This document shows, in pieces, positions 41,537 through 51,732 of a stretch of 64,000 nt of DNA. Position 1 is the first letter of the stretch; every line of letters starts with the position of its first letter. Origin of the DNA: Nothophaeocryptopus gaeumannii (taxonomy: Eukaryota > Ascomycota > Dothideomycetes > Mycosphaerellales > Mycosphaerellaceae); the NCBI GenBank assembly GCA_031771865.1, contig JASISA010000001.1:620001-684000 (forward strand), written 5' to 3'. Made by a program: the position numbers and the translations under genes. The notes beneath the pieces were generated by a model. It saw only the letters and a list, made by a program, of their open reading frames with translations. It did not search any database and had not been told where the DNA came from.

Positions 41537-42476
41537 ATGCCCGTCCCCGACCGCACCGTCCTAATAACAGGCTGTTCAGCCAATGGGATCGGCGCAGCCC
41601 TCTGTCACGAATACGCCCATCTCAATTACCATGTCTTCGCCAGTGCTCGAAACACATCCAAGATCCCTTCCTCCCTTACTTCCCTCCCGAACGTCGCCAT
41701 ATTGGAACTGGACGTCCTCTCCACCCTTTCAATCCAGAAAGCAGTCGCCGAAGTGTCGAAGCTTACGGATGGGAGGCTTGATGTTCTGGTTAATAATGCG
41801 GGGAGTAGTCTAACGTTTCCTGCGTTGGATACGGGGATTGAAGATGCGAGGAGGCAATTTGAATTACATGCCCTCGCTCCGTTGCAAGTCACCCAACTCT
41901 TCATTCCAATGCTGGTCCGCGGAAGCAAGCCCGTCATCGTGAACAACTCATCCATAGCAGGCGAAACAAATCTCCCGTTTCAGGGGGTGTACGGAGCATC
42001 GAAGTCAGCCTTGACAACCCTCTCGGAAACCCTGCGTCTCGAACTCGCACCCCTCAATATCCGCGTCGTGACCGCCATAACCGGAATCATCGAGACGAAC
42101 CTCCACGCCAACGAGCCAGTTGCAGATGAAGTACCTGAGGGAAGCTTCTACAGGGGTTTGTACGGATGGATCAATGAGCGGAAAGAGGGGACGAATAGAC
42201 CCAAGGGGATGGATGCTAAAGAGTATGCGAGGCTTTTGGTCGAGAATATTGAGGGTGGGGCGAAAGGGAAGGTATTCGTGGGGCCGTTGACGGGTTTGTT
42301 CGTGTGGTTGAAATGGTGGATGCCGACGTGGATCTGGGTGAGTTGAAAGTGCCTCTTCATTCGAAGATAGGCTTGCTGATGCTGATATGGTTCAGGATTA
42401 CTTCATGATCAATGCGGGGGCTCCGAAGCAGAATGAGATTATTGCTGCTGAGTTCAGGAGACAGACGCAGTCGTAG
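41537..42476 (+). CDS. Short-chain dehydrogenase/reductase (Ayr1-like)
   Basis: Exons 41537-42337 and 42396-42476 with a 58-base intron (gtgagt...ttcag) give 293 residues ending AAEFRRQTQS. It has the classical Rossmann motif TGCSANGIG near residue 11, the NNAG motif, and the catalytic Ser (NNSSIAG) and YGASK. The N-terminal sequence and the hydrophobic C-terminal patch (GLFVWLKWWMPTWIW) resemble the 1-acyl-dihydroxyacetone-phosphate reductase Ayr1 group, which acts at the ER and lipid droplets. Substrate assignment is by resemblance only. Confidence 0.85.
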
Positions 42477-42741
42477 CCAGGAGGTCTGCTGGAAGTCATT
42501 CAGACATGAGGCGCTGAACTGATAGTCACTCTGTCGGTCAGAGGAGCAACTGAAGCTGGAAAAGGACTGGCCGTGGGTCAGCATCTCTTCCACACATATC
42601 CAGGCCCGTAGTCATAGCCTTCGTATCCATATCCAAGCTCTTCCATCCAGAACGCCACGCTCAATCGCGCTCAAAGCCAAGCCAAGCCAATGCAAACATC
42701 CTCGTCCTGCCATCTCGATCCTCACTCTTCCCGCTTATGTC

Positions 42742-43332
42742 TTATAACCCCAAACTCCTCCTCGTATCCGCCCTCACCCGACTCTCATACTCCTTCCTGC
42801 GTTCCCTCCACATCCTCGCCGCATCCACATTCGCCGGACTCTCATCGTTCGGTTCCGCAATCATACTCATCACACTAATCAACATCTTCTCCACGCTCTG
42901 AATCGGACTCCATCGCTCGGATGCTTGTTCGTAGTGGTTTGGGTCGTCGCCGGGTGGGTGTAGGATGGATATGCATACGACGCCGTTGGGGTAGACTATT
43001 CCCTCACACACGTTAGCCAACCCACTCACACCTCACATCCCCCTTCTCTCTCGCTTCCTCCTTCTTTGTATTGTCTGGGTGTACGCACCATTAGGATGCC
43101 ACACATCACAAGTAAACCTCATAGTCGGCGGCATAAGAGGATAATCCTTCGGGAATTTCAATTCCGCCGGGAACACACCCCCCTCGAAAGGCGTGCCGAC
43201 AGGGCCGGGGATGAGTGCTTCCCAGAGGAAGAGGTCGTCTTCATTGAGGGGTCCCGCGTGGATACCTTCGGGAGGGTCGACGCTGAGGGCTTTGTACTCT
43301 TGGAAGAGACGTTTCGCGGCGACGGAGTTCAT
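42742..43332 (-). CDS. UBC7: Ubiquitin-conjugating enzyme E2, Ubc7/UBE2G type
   Basis: Exons 43089-43332 and 42742-42995 with a 93-base intron (gtgcgt...aatag) give exactly 165 residues, the length of yeast Ubc7. The catalytic cysteine falls at residue 89 (GVVCISILH), preceded by WHPN. The following acidic insertion (PPGDDPNHYEQASERWSP) is the hallmark of the Ubc7/Cdc34 class. Ubc7 works with ER-associated degradation ligases such as Hrd1 and Doa10 and is recruited by Cue1. The intron splits the codon just before the catalytic segment. Confidence 0.95.
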
Positions 43333-43776
43333 CGTGAGTGATATGCAGGAAGGCGCGCGGTAGGCTTAGAGGTGGGCGGGAGGTCGGTAGGGTGGTGATC
43401 GGTTCTTGGGAGATCGTCAGTAACAGAGTCGTGTATCGTCAAGATGAAGTGACGATTGTCGACATCACATGCATGAGGACAAGCCAAACGCGGGGCGGAA
43501 CTCGGGAACCGGGTTTAGGCGAGAGGCCCGTGCGATTCGTGCCCTAGCGAAAGAGGGTTCAGTATTGAGGACGATCCTACCCGAACATATTCACTTCCAT
43601 TGCCGTATTCCTATTACCCTACCTGCTCTTAATTGATTTCCGTGTTTCGTATTCGATGTCGCGGTCATCCGCCAAGATGATGTTCTATATAGAATCACCA
43701 CTCGCTCAGGCGCTGAATTTTTGGCCTGAAGACCGTCCCATCGCTCTGTGTCCAAATACCTGGCTCGATAGCAAGA
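43333..43776. promoter_or_regulatory. Divergent promoter region of UBC7 and methyltransferase gene
   Basis: About 444 bases between two divergent starts, with no supported gene. Confidence 0.35.
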
Positions 43777-44697
43777 ATGGCTTCTCAGTCTCGCCTCGCG
43801 GCGCACGATGCGCTACACAAGGCCAACGATCAGACTCCCACATTCCACGACAATTCCACGGCAGCCTACATCCTTCCTAACGATGCCACCGAACACGACC
43901 GCTTGGAAACACAGTCCCGTGCCATCACCACTATGATGCATGGCCAGCCTTTCATTGCACCAATACTCAGCTCCAGTGTCATTCACAAGGCCATGGATAT
44001 CGGCTGTGGTACTGGTGCAATGACTGTGCGATTGGCTGATCGACACCCGGAAGCCAAAGTGTACGGAGTGGACTTGTCCCCGGTCCCCACTATTAATCTC
44101 AAGCCTGACAATGCGGAATACATTCTCGGCAACATCATGGAGCTATCCAGTCAAGATCATCCACCTCTGGAGCCGGGCTCTTTCCAATACATCTTCAGTC
44201 GCATGCTCGTGCTGGGCATCAGCGACTGGCCGGCGTACCTTGCCCGCGTCTTTGAGCTCTTGGAGCCTGGCGGCTGGGCTGAGCTCCAAGAGATAGAGTT
44301 CGTCTGGCGTGACGCATCTGGTGCAGTGATCTCGGACTCTTGGAATTGTATGGGACACTGGGTTTCTGCTGTGAAGAGCAAGGGTCTTGATCATCTCGTT
44401 GCTGGAAAGCTTGAGGCCTTGATGCGAGAAGCCGGGTTCGTAGCCGTCCAGTCAAAGTCGTACGTCTGGTCTTGGAGTAGGGAGCATTGGGACGAGCATC
44501 CAGAAAGTGATGAGATTTCCTATTACAGTCGCAACGTGCTCTTTCCGCATGTAGGCCGTCAGATCAATCAACTGATGATTGAGCTCGGCAAGACTGAGGA
44601 GGATCTGAAAGCAATGCACGAAGCAATGGCCCAGGAGATGGATCTGGCGAAGGGAGGTCATCAGAGGTATGTTGCGGTATGTGGTCGGAGGCCATAA
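43777..44697 (+). CDS. SAM-dependent methyltransferase, LaeA/UMTA-like
   Basis: An intact 306-residue protein with a class I methyltransferase fold: motif I MDIGCGTGAM, the following acidic motif YGVDLSPV, and post-motifs (FQYIFSRMLVLGISDW, FELLEPGGWAELQEIEF). The last two resemble the LaeA/Umta family common in filamentous ascomycetes. Members range from regulators of secondary metabolism to small-molecule methyltransferases, and the substrate cannot be told here. It is convergent with a Zn2Cys6 regulator gene, 72 bases away. Confidence 0.85.
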   Translation: MASQSRLAAHDALHKANDQTPTFHDNSTAAYILPNDATEHDRLETQSRAITTMMHGQPFIAPILSSSVIHKAMDIGCGTGAMTVRLADRHPEAKVYGVDLSPVPTINLKPDNAEYILGNIMELSSQDHPPLEPGSFQYIFSRMLVLGISDWPAYLARVFELLEPGGWAELQEIEFVWRDASGAVISDSWNCMGHWVSAVKSKGLDHLVAGKLEALMREAGFVAVQSKSYVWSWSREHWDEHPESDEISYYSRNVLFPHVGRQINQLMIELGKTEEDLKAMHEAMAQEMDLAKGGHQRYVAVCGRRP

Positions 44698-44769
44698 CTC
44701 GCTTGCAGACCTAGACCACTTAGTAACGTTCTCGTGTGTACGTACGCATCCAAAAATCGCTGTAATGTC

Positions 44770-46275
44770 TTAAAAAAGAAAGACCTTCTCCGCAATGCTT
44801 TCGAACATGGTCCACCAAGCGACCTTTGCATCTGCATGACTCCAAATCTCTCTCAGGAAGTCCATCATCAGTGGTAGATTGCCGAATGACAGATAGGAGA
44901 CTGTGGGATTGAGAACTTGAACCATAGTCCTCTGATCCAGCTCACGAATACAGTGAGCACCGATGACAGCCATCGGCAGCACGAGACAGTGCTGCAGCAT
45001 TCCAGGCAATGATCCATCCGACAGTAGTGAAAGGCCCTTGATAGCGTATGACTGAACAATCTCATCGTCGACCTTTCGCTGATTGACCGTTCGTTCCAAG
45101 AAGATCCACGTTGCGATCTCGTACAGCGAGCAGAAAATAGCCCATTGTGAGGCAGACGTAGGAGGCCCGGTAGCTCCGCTTGGTGATGCGTCAAGCATCG
45201 TCTGCACTTGAGGGAAGAGCCTCTCCCTGGGCAGCTGCATCTGCGCGGGGGGAAGGCCGGAGCAGATGAGATGTGCTATGGCGGCAGCCTCGGATAGTGC
45301 TTTGAACAGAGTTAACAGTCTGTCACTGCTTGGAAGTCGACCCCACCACGCTTGAATGTCGGCAAACAGTTCGAAGATCAGGGAATCAAAGTACGGCTTC
45401 CTTCCGCTGAGCACTGCATGCACCAGGTCCATCGTTACGAACACAGACAGGAGATGCGAGTCCATGCCATCTCGAGCGAGCATTTCCGAAGCAACGTTCT
45501 TCCATCGATTGAGCATGGCGAAGCCGCCTTTGAGATGCACACTGGATGCGTTGACCTCGTCGAACGGCTCGATCATACCATCAAGCATGCAGAGGAGGAC
45601 ATTTATGGTGAATAGTTCCTGACACGCGTCCCCGGAGCGAACGTCTCTCTCCAGACACTGTCGAAAACTCGCAATGGCATCGTGTCGTGAACGAGTGCGT
45701 ACGAGCGCTGTACTGCTTGTGGCAGACTTGGAAAGCATGTCGTAGTGTGCCCTGGCTATGGCTAGGATGGCCTGTTGGAGCGACGCATTCCGCGTGAGTG
45801 CAACCTGGTCTACCGGAATACTGCCGTCTCCCAGCAGGAAGCGCGGCAGGACAGCGTTTGCGAAATAGGGCACCAAAGTCGTCTCGTCCGGAGGAGGTGT
45901 CGACAGCCGTGAGGCCAAGCCAGGCGAGCCGTAGGGATTCTGAGATGCGGTGTACCGGACCAGTGGTGCCAAAGCAGAGTCTGATGTTCGCCTTCTCGAA
46001 CCTTCACCGCTGGTGGTGTTGCTGCCCTCCGACAAGCGTTGCGGACCGAAACCCTCGGTTGGAGGTGGAAGCTCAGGAGAGTGGTTGGGAGCGTGTCGTC
46101 CTCGCAGAGCCATGCCTCCTACCCATCGGAAAGGTGCACCCCCATAGCCACATGTCTGATTTGTCTCCAGGCATCGCGAGCAAGATGGTCGTCCGAGATC
46201 ACACTTGATGCGCCTCTTCCGGCACGGATAGCAGGATCCCTCCACTACTCGAGGACGTCTGGCGGTATTCGACAT
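44770..46275 (-). CDS. Zn2Cys6 fungal transcription factor
   Basis: Starting at the Met at 46275 (MSNTARRPRVVEG), the 501-residue protein has an N-terminal binuclear zinc cluster with cysteines at 15, 18, 25, 32, 35 and 42 (CYPCRKRRIKCDLGRPSC, then CLETNQTC). A Met five codons upstream is possible. A Ser/Pro-rich linker leads into the fungal-type regulatory region (from about residue 145: VPYFANAVLPRFLLGD) that covers the rest of the protein. The frame is intact and intron-free. The target genes are unknown; its nearest neighbour is the LaeA-like methyltransferase. Confidence 0.9.
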   Translation of the reverse strand: MSNTARRPRVVEGSCYPCRKRRIKCDLGRPSCSRCLETNQTCGYGGAPFRWVGGMALRGRHAPNHSPELPPPTEGFGPQRLSEGSNTTSGEGSRRRTSDSALAPLVRYTASQNPYGSPGLASRLSTPPPDETTLVPYFANAVLPRFLLGDGSIPVDQVALTRNASLQQAILAIARAHYDMLSKSATSSTALVRTRSRHDAIASFRQCLERDVRSGDACQELFTINVLLCMLDGMIEPFDEVNASSVHLKGGFAMLNRWKNVASEMLARDGMDSHLLSVFVTMDLVHAVLSGRKPYFDSLIFELFADIQAWWGRLPSSDRLLTLFKALSEAAAIAHLICSGLPPAQMQLPRERLFPQVQTMLDASPSGATGPPTSASQWAIFCSLYEIATWIFLERTVNQRKVDDEIVQSYAIKGLSLLSDGSLPGMLQHCLVLPMAVIGAHCIRELDQRTMVQVLNPTVSYLSFGNLPLMMDFLREIWSHADAKVAWWTMFESIAEKVFLF

Positions 46276-46440
46276 GTCCACACATTCCACATGATCAACT
46301 GCAGAGCTCGCGTGCGATGTTGCGCCGCATCACGGGATCTGTATACCAGAGATGCCCATGTGCATGACCGGGTCGTGGGTTAATTGAGTGGGTAATGACT
46401 AAGCCCAGATGCCTCAGGCTTACACAATCTTCCACTTCAA

Positions 46441-47772
46441 TTGCCAACGCCTCGAAGCAAGTCTCACTGTCATCACACACCTTCACAAGAATTCAAGCAC
46501 TCCATATGGGGAGGCTCTGAGACATGGCGCATACGATGTGGAGAGAAGCCGCCTTCTGCACAAACACCAGTACCACCAACAGACACCGGAATTGCTGGGC
46601 TTCTCGGAGGAGATAGCCTCATACCAGTCAAATGGAGACTCTGGCAAGAAAACACATCTGGAAGAAGTCTCCAATGCATTCAGCACAGCTCCTGGAACGA
46701 AATGGTCTCAACCGCTTTTCTCATGCGTTCAGCTGTGAGAGCTTCTGTACAAACCGTCCGCTTCCAGCCCAACAGCACCTCTCTGATTGAGAATCTGGTC
46801 GTGACAGATGTTGCTTCGACTCAATACGATTCCGTTGAATCAATGCCCATTTGGGCTATGGAAGACCCGGGCTGGAACATCCTTCACATTTCCCCATTCT
46901 GGGGTATCGTTTCTGAGGAGGCCAGCCATCAAAGCGGCATTTCGACGTCACGCCGTCCAGAGTTCTATCTCCCTGCAGGAGCCTCCTCGAAAGACTTAAA
47001 GCTATCTCCCCGAGACGCCTGGGCGGGCGCTACTGCTCCCCTTGGCGTCTTCCCTACTGTTTTAAGCTACAGCAGTTACGGCGCAGACTACAGTATGCAA
47101 GACTTCGTCGGCGGCAGTAATTGGCTTCTCAACTAGAAGTGGAAGACTCTACTGTCAAATCCAAAGACCGCCGCCAACGTCATCGACTATATCTGGACCA
47201 ATATCATGGCAAATAACGTGGTCAGCGCAAAGAGCGTGCTCTCAACGTCTGACAGTTTCGAACGACGGCAGCGTCGACACGATACCATCACCTCCGTGTA
47301 CATTCCAGCTGTGCAATACACGAAAGGCCTCACATATGACTGGAGATACGCCATCCCAACACTTGTCTTTGTAGGCATCTACTCTACACTGCTCGCCTGC
47401 TCAGCGATCCTATTCCCAACACACCAACTGAATCTCGAGGTCTTAACCTTTGTGCTCAATCAGACCGCCGCAGGTCAGGTTGCTACTACGGAGCGATTCG
47501 AAGCAGGTAACGACGCCGACTACGCCAAAACGCCCACTTGGGCTAACCTCCGAGGTAGAGAGTTCGTGCGAGTCGGGAAGGGTAGTAGGGAGTCGAGAAC
47601 ACTTCGTCGGAGTGTATACCGCTTCAGAATCGGCCGAAGACAGATGCATCGATCGAGCAGGCGTCGGTCGAGGATGTGTCGGCTGATAATGCGCCAGGTG
47701 AACATGTGTCGACTGAGCATGTTCCCCGCAGAGCCCACTGGAATTGAAGAGCGCCCGGAGAGATTGACTTAA
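46441..47772 (+). pseudogene. Large fungal membrane protein, C-terminal remnant
   Basis: One frame from about 46441 is broken by a TAG at 47134-47136 (GGSNWLLN, stop, KWKTLLSNPKTAANV) and then continues in phase. Conserved-looking blocks are SMPIWAMEDPGWNILHISPF, YDWRYAIPTLVFVGIYSTLL (one membrane segment) and LNLEVLTFVLNQTAAG. After about 47570 coding moves through other frames (for example DASIEQASVEDVSADNAPG), showing more indels. No start is visible. Proteins of this type in ascomycetes have a long extracellular part with one or a few membrane spans and unknown function. Confidence 0.5.
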
Positions 47773-48057
47773 GGATGTCGTCGGAACACTTCGAGGACTA
47801 CCACGGTGACTCAAAACAGGTACTGGTTTACATAAGCATGTTTTGCGCTTTTCCTGTTCGAGCTTCGCCGCTTCTTATGCTCTTCACGAAGGAATTCCAC
47901 GCAGTCTTGGCTACGCGCTGACACATCAGCCTCGAACAAATGCGAAGAGATATATAAGTATACATATTGCACAAGCTTGATGAATCAATCGAACCAGATC
48001 TCACCTTCTAAAAGCCTTCTCGACAATACCCTCTGCACCTTGCGAAAAGCCTTCACC

Positions 48058-49016
48058 ATGACCATCCTAATCACAGGCTCCCGCGGCAAAACTGCCCTCG
48101 AACTCACAGAAATGCTAGCTCCCACCCACTCAATCCTCGTAGCCTCTCGCTCTCCCAAACCAGATTCCAAACATCCAACCGTCCGTTTCGACTGGACCGA
48201 TCCATCAACCTTCTCCTTACCCTTCACCCACGAAATCGCCAAGAAATCACACATCACGGCCATCTACCTCGTCGGTCCGGAGTTCAGCAACGCAAGCGAA
48301 CTCGTCTTACGGTTTGTGGAGTATGCCCGTGCGAAACAGGGTGTGAAGCGTTTCGTGCTGCTCAGTGCATGGGATGTTCCCAAGGGAGGGGAGTTGCTTG
48401 GTCAAGCGCATGCGGAGTTGGAGAGGCTTGGGAAGAATGGGAAGGTTGAGTGGGCTGTTGTTAGGCCGCATTTCTTCATGGGTAGGCCTTCCTCCAACCC
48501 AATCGTTGAAGGGAGGGTGATGGCTGATCTGTGCCACAGAAAACTTCGCAGAAACGTATCACAAAGCTTCTATTACCTCCGAGGGGAAGATCTACACGGC
48601 GGCTTGGGATGGGAAGAAACCGTTTATCTCTGCGAGAGATATCGCTGCCGTGGCGTATCGGGCGTTGATTGATGATCATTATATTACGGGTGAAGAGTCG
48701 CTGAGCTATGATGATGTAAGTCTCAACTCTTTCTGCCCGGAAATCGAATGCTAACATACCTCAGGTGGCCGCAATATTCAGCGAAGTCCTCGCAAAGAAG
48801 GTCGAGCATATCAAGCTCTCCAGAGACCAATTCGAAGAGTTTTTGGTAGAAAAGGGTGCCGACAAATACATTGCCGGCTGGCTTGCAGATCTCGACGTAA
48901 AAGTGGCAGGAGGGTACGGCGCGAAGCCGACTGATGTTGTCCAGAGAGTGACAGGGAGGCCGCCGCGGACTTTCAAAGAGTTCGTGGCAGACAACAAGGT
49001 CGTTTGGAGCTCGTAG
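48058..49016 (+). CDS. NmrA-like NAD(P)-binding protein (ergot-type festuclavine dehydrogenase family)
   Basis: Three exons (48058-48481, 48540-48715, 48765-49016), with introns of 58 and 49 bases and good borders, encode 283 residues. The N terminus MTILITGSRGKTALELTEML is a glycine-rich nucleotide-binding loop. Later blocks AIYLVGPEFSNASELVLRFV, EWAVVRPHFFMENFAE and SARDIAAVAYRALIDD are typical of the atypical short-chain dehydrogenases that include EasG/FgaFS-like enzymes. No other ergot gene lies nearby, so a general reductase role is more likely. The stop is 14 bases from the stop of the convergent gene. Confidence 0.85.
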
Positions 49017-49030
49017 CTTTAGGGCGTGAT

Positions 49031-50356
49031 TCAGACAGCCACGGTCTCTCCAACATGACAAAGTCCAACGCTGCCGATCTTGCTGACATCGACCGGTGAG
49101 CCGTCTCCCTCAACACCGCCACCAGCCCAAAGACCCTCCTTCTCCGCTGCTTCACGCCAACGTCTTGGAGGATCTGTGACAGGCTCATACGCGGCACTCA
49201 GCCCACCTCTCACAGTTCCGTAATGCTTCCCAATGCTAAGCTTCGACTTGATTTCCTTATGAATCTCCAACGTCTGCTCAGGATGTACGTGGACAGCAGC
49301 CGCAACGGACATGGGACTATAAAGCCCAATAGGCAGAAGTGCAAGATCAAATGGGCCGATGTGCTCGCCAATATGTTTGAATACCGGACAAGGACTAGGT
49401 GCGTCGTGTGCTTGGTAGGCTGTATCCCCGGCGAAATAGAGTCTTTTGCCGGTAGACTCTATAGCCCAAGAGCACCATAGAGACTGTCCGCCGTCGGAGA
49501 TGGTGCGCCGTGAGAAGTGTTGAGTTGGGCAGCAGGTAAATTGAGCAGTGCCGATATTTTGTATTTCGATTTCTCGGCTTTCCCACCAGTCTAGCTCGAC
49601 GACATCTTCGGAATTACAGCCAATGTGTTGCAGGAACCAGGCTTGAAGTCCAAGAGGAACAAAGAAGCGGATCCTGCCTTTCAACTTGGCGTACAGTTTC
49701 GATACCACGTCGTAATCCAAATGGTCTTCGAGTGTCAGCAAAGATCTCAAGAGTCAGGTGGGTCATTTCTCACCATAATGGTTATGACTTATAATCACAA
49801 CATCCGGATCCGGCAACTCATCCAACGTACAAGGCGTCGGCGTATATCTCTTCGGTCCCAAAAAACCAACCGGCGACGTTCTCTCCGAGAACACCCCATC
49901 ACAAAGAACCCGAATGCCTCTCCCCAGCCCCTTTGTAGCAGGTGTCTCAATCAAAAAAGAAGCATGACCGACCCAAGTCGCACGCAACTTTTCAGGTTGA
50001 TCAATTCCCCAAGTCGGCTTCAGCACTTTAACGAGTTTATCTGATCGTGTCCCGTTCGGTCCTTCTGGAACTGGGACATTGCTTTTCTCAGGATGACTGC
50101 CGAATTTCAGCTTGAAGAGACCGAATCGTCCACCTTCCCATTCTCGGTATGAAGGCCATGGATTCTTGAAATGTGTTGGCGGACTGCCGATGTGGTGGGC
50201 TTTGGCTGTCGATGGATCCGGATTCCTGGAGGGCAGCTCGCGGACGGAGATGCAGTGTGAGGTTGCCATTGCGCGGCCGAAGTGTGTTGCTGCTGAGGTT
50301 TTCGATGAGATGGCATATATGCCATGTCGGAGTCGGGCTGACTTCATCGACTGCAT
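49031..50356 (-). CDS. NAPE-PLD-like metallo-beta-lactamase-fold phospholipase (Fmp30-like)
   Basis: Exons 49774-50356 and 49031-49725 with a 48-base intron (gtgaga...cgaag) give 425 residues. The intron falls inside the metal motif: exon 1 ends ISHNHY and exon 2 starts DHLDYD, together HxHxDH. Further metal-site blocks are LYFAGDTAYQAHDAP and AAAVHVHPEQTLEIHKE, with KHYGTVRGG near the end. Human NAPE-PLD and yeast Fmp30 release N-acylethanolamines or related lipids; yeast Fmp30 is mitochondrial. The first 30 residues here are rich in Ser, Arg and Lys without acidic residues, compatible with a mitochondrial presequence. Met30 (50269) is an alternative start. Confidence 0.88.
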
Positions 50357-50877
50357 TGTCGCATTCCGGAGCTATGACCGCATCATGTCCGCGGCATACG
50401 GGCGGCGGCGAGCTATCTGCTCATTAGGTAGGTAGTCTTACGGCCTCAAAGGTGACAGCATGTCCAATTCGAGCGACATACGCGAGGCCTGAAGGGATTG
50501 GACACTAGAGAGGTGATTGCGAAGTGAGTCCTCCAAGGGAGTTGCTAGTGAAGATGGGAAACGTCATTGTACGTTTGAAAGTCTTGGCAGCATTTTGGGA
50601 TCCTGGAGACTTTCGAAAGTGGGTGATGACAGACTCTCCGTCAACTACACATGCACTGCTCCCTTCACACAGTGTTGGACTCAATGATGTCCGTCGCAGA
50701 AGAAGAGCAGCCCGCAATTATGTATGTTCATACAATGGGACTTATCGGGGTTGGCGATCTGGTTCTGCACGATGGGCTCATGGTGTGCGTTAAGGCAGCA
50801 TAGTTGTTGCGAAGGTTATCCGCATCCTGCCCTCGAATCTCGTCACGACGCTATACATGTGAGGGCGTAGCAGGAGA
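50357..50877. other. Intergenic, nothing recognised
   Basis: About 520 bases; no supported gene. A zinc cluster for the downstream factor remnant was looked for and not found. Confidence 0.35.
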
Positions 50878-51732
50878 GTGGCATCACAAAATTGGAGCGA
50901 AAATGCAACAAGACCACTCCCTCTTGCTCGCTGCGCGCACGGGTCGGTCGAAAATGCGATCACCAATACCCGGCGAGCGCGGATTCGATTTCGTCCTTTG
51001 GCTATCGACACAATCCCTACGGACGACATTATACCAGCGTGGGACGATGAATGGGATAATGGGGCACTCACTTTGAATCCTTTTCTCGTCATGAGCATCG
51101 AAACAAACTCTGCCGTTGGTCCATTCGCCCACACGTGTCAAGCGGCTCACCTGCTCGGCAAGGTTTGCAGTCGTGTCAACGAACATCCGACAGCAGGAGA
51201 CGTGCAACATCACCCGGAAGAAGCTGTCCAAATCTGCCGAGCTGTCTCTGCCCTGAAACTCGCTATTGAGCATGATAATGATACGTCCCAAAAGCCGTAC
51301 CGACTCTATACCGCCAAAGCTCTCTGTCTTTCCGCCTTGCAGCTGCTTTACGACGTACACTCCTGCATCGAGGTCGATCATGTCGAATATCAAGGAAGGA
51401 ATCGAGGCCTTCGAATCGAGCTACAGCAGATGGCAATTGACTGCTCGAAGATGTGCGCATCAGAGTGCGTCACATTCGTCCAACAACTGCTCGACCACAT
51501 GGCGCTCCATGGCTGTGCAAGTGTCAGTCCATTCGTGCTCAACTGTCTTTACTCGGCTGCTGGAACATTTGCATGATAGCACAGAGAGGCTGGTGGCCAG
51601 CAACATCTAGACAGGCTGAACGACTTACGACTTGCACTCACCACGATACCAGGGCAGCATCAGGCTTGTTTCGATCATTTGGGCCTGCTCGACAAGACCG
51701 AATTTGCATACTCTGGCAGGTATTTCCAGTGA
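50878..51732 (+). pseudogene. Fungal transcription-factor regulatory region remnant
   Basis: One frame from 50878 reads like the middle homology region of Zn2Cys6 factors: IPAWDDEWDNGALTLNPFLV, LKLAIEHDNDTSQKPYRLY, ALCLSALQLLYDVHSC and SPFVLNCLYSAAGTFA. It is then broken by TGA and TAG in a row at 51577-51582, in a context where two tryptophans (TGG TGG) are plausible, and continues with HREAGGQQHLDRLNDLRLAL to the stop at 51730-51732. There is no DNA-binding zinc cluster upstream, so the N terminus is missing too. Confidence 0.5.

Noticed and set aside
47443..47814. Minus-strand frames over the end of the membrane protein remnant
   Set aside because: They are antisense shadows of the Glu/Val/Asp-rich tail of the plus-strand remnant.
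48058..49016. Part of an ergot-alkaloid biosynthetic cluster
   Set aside because: Only a family-level resemblance to EasG/FgaFS-type proteins; no prenyltransferase or other pathway gene is nearby.
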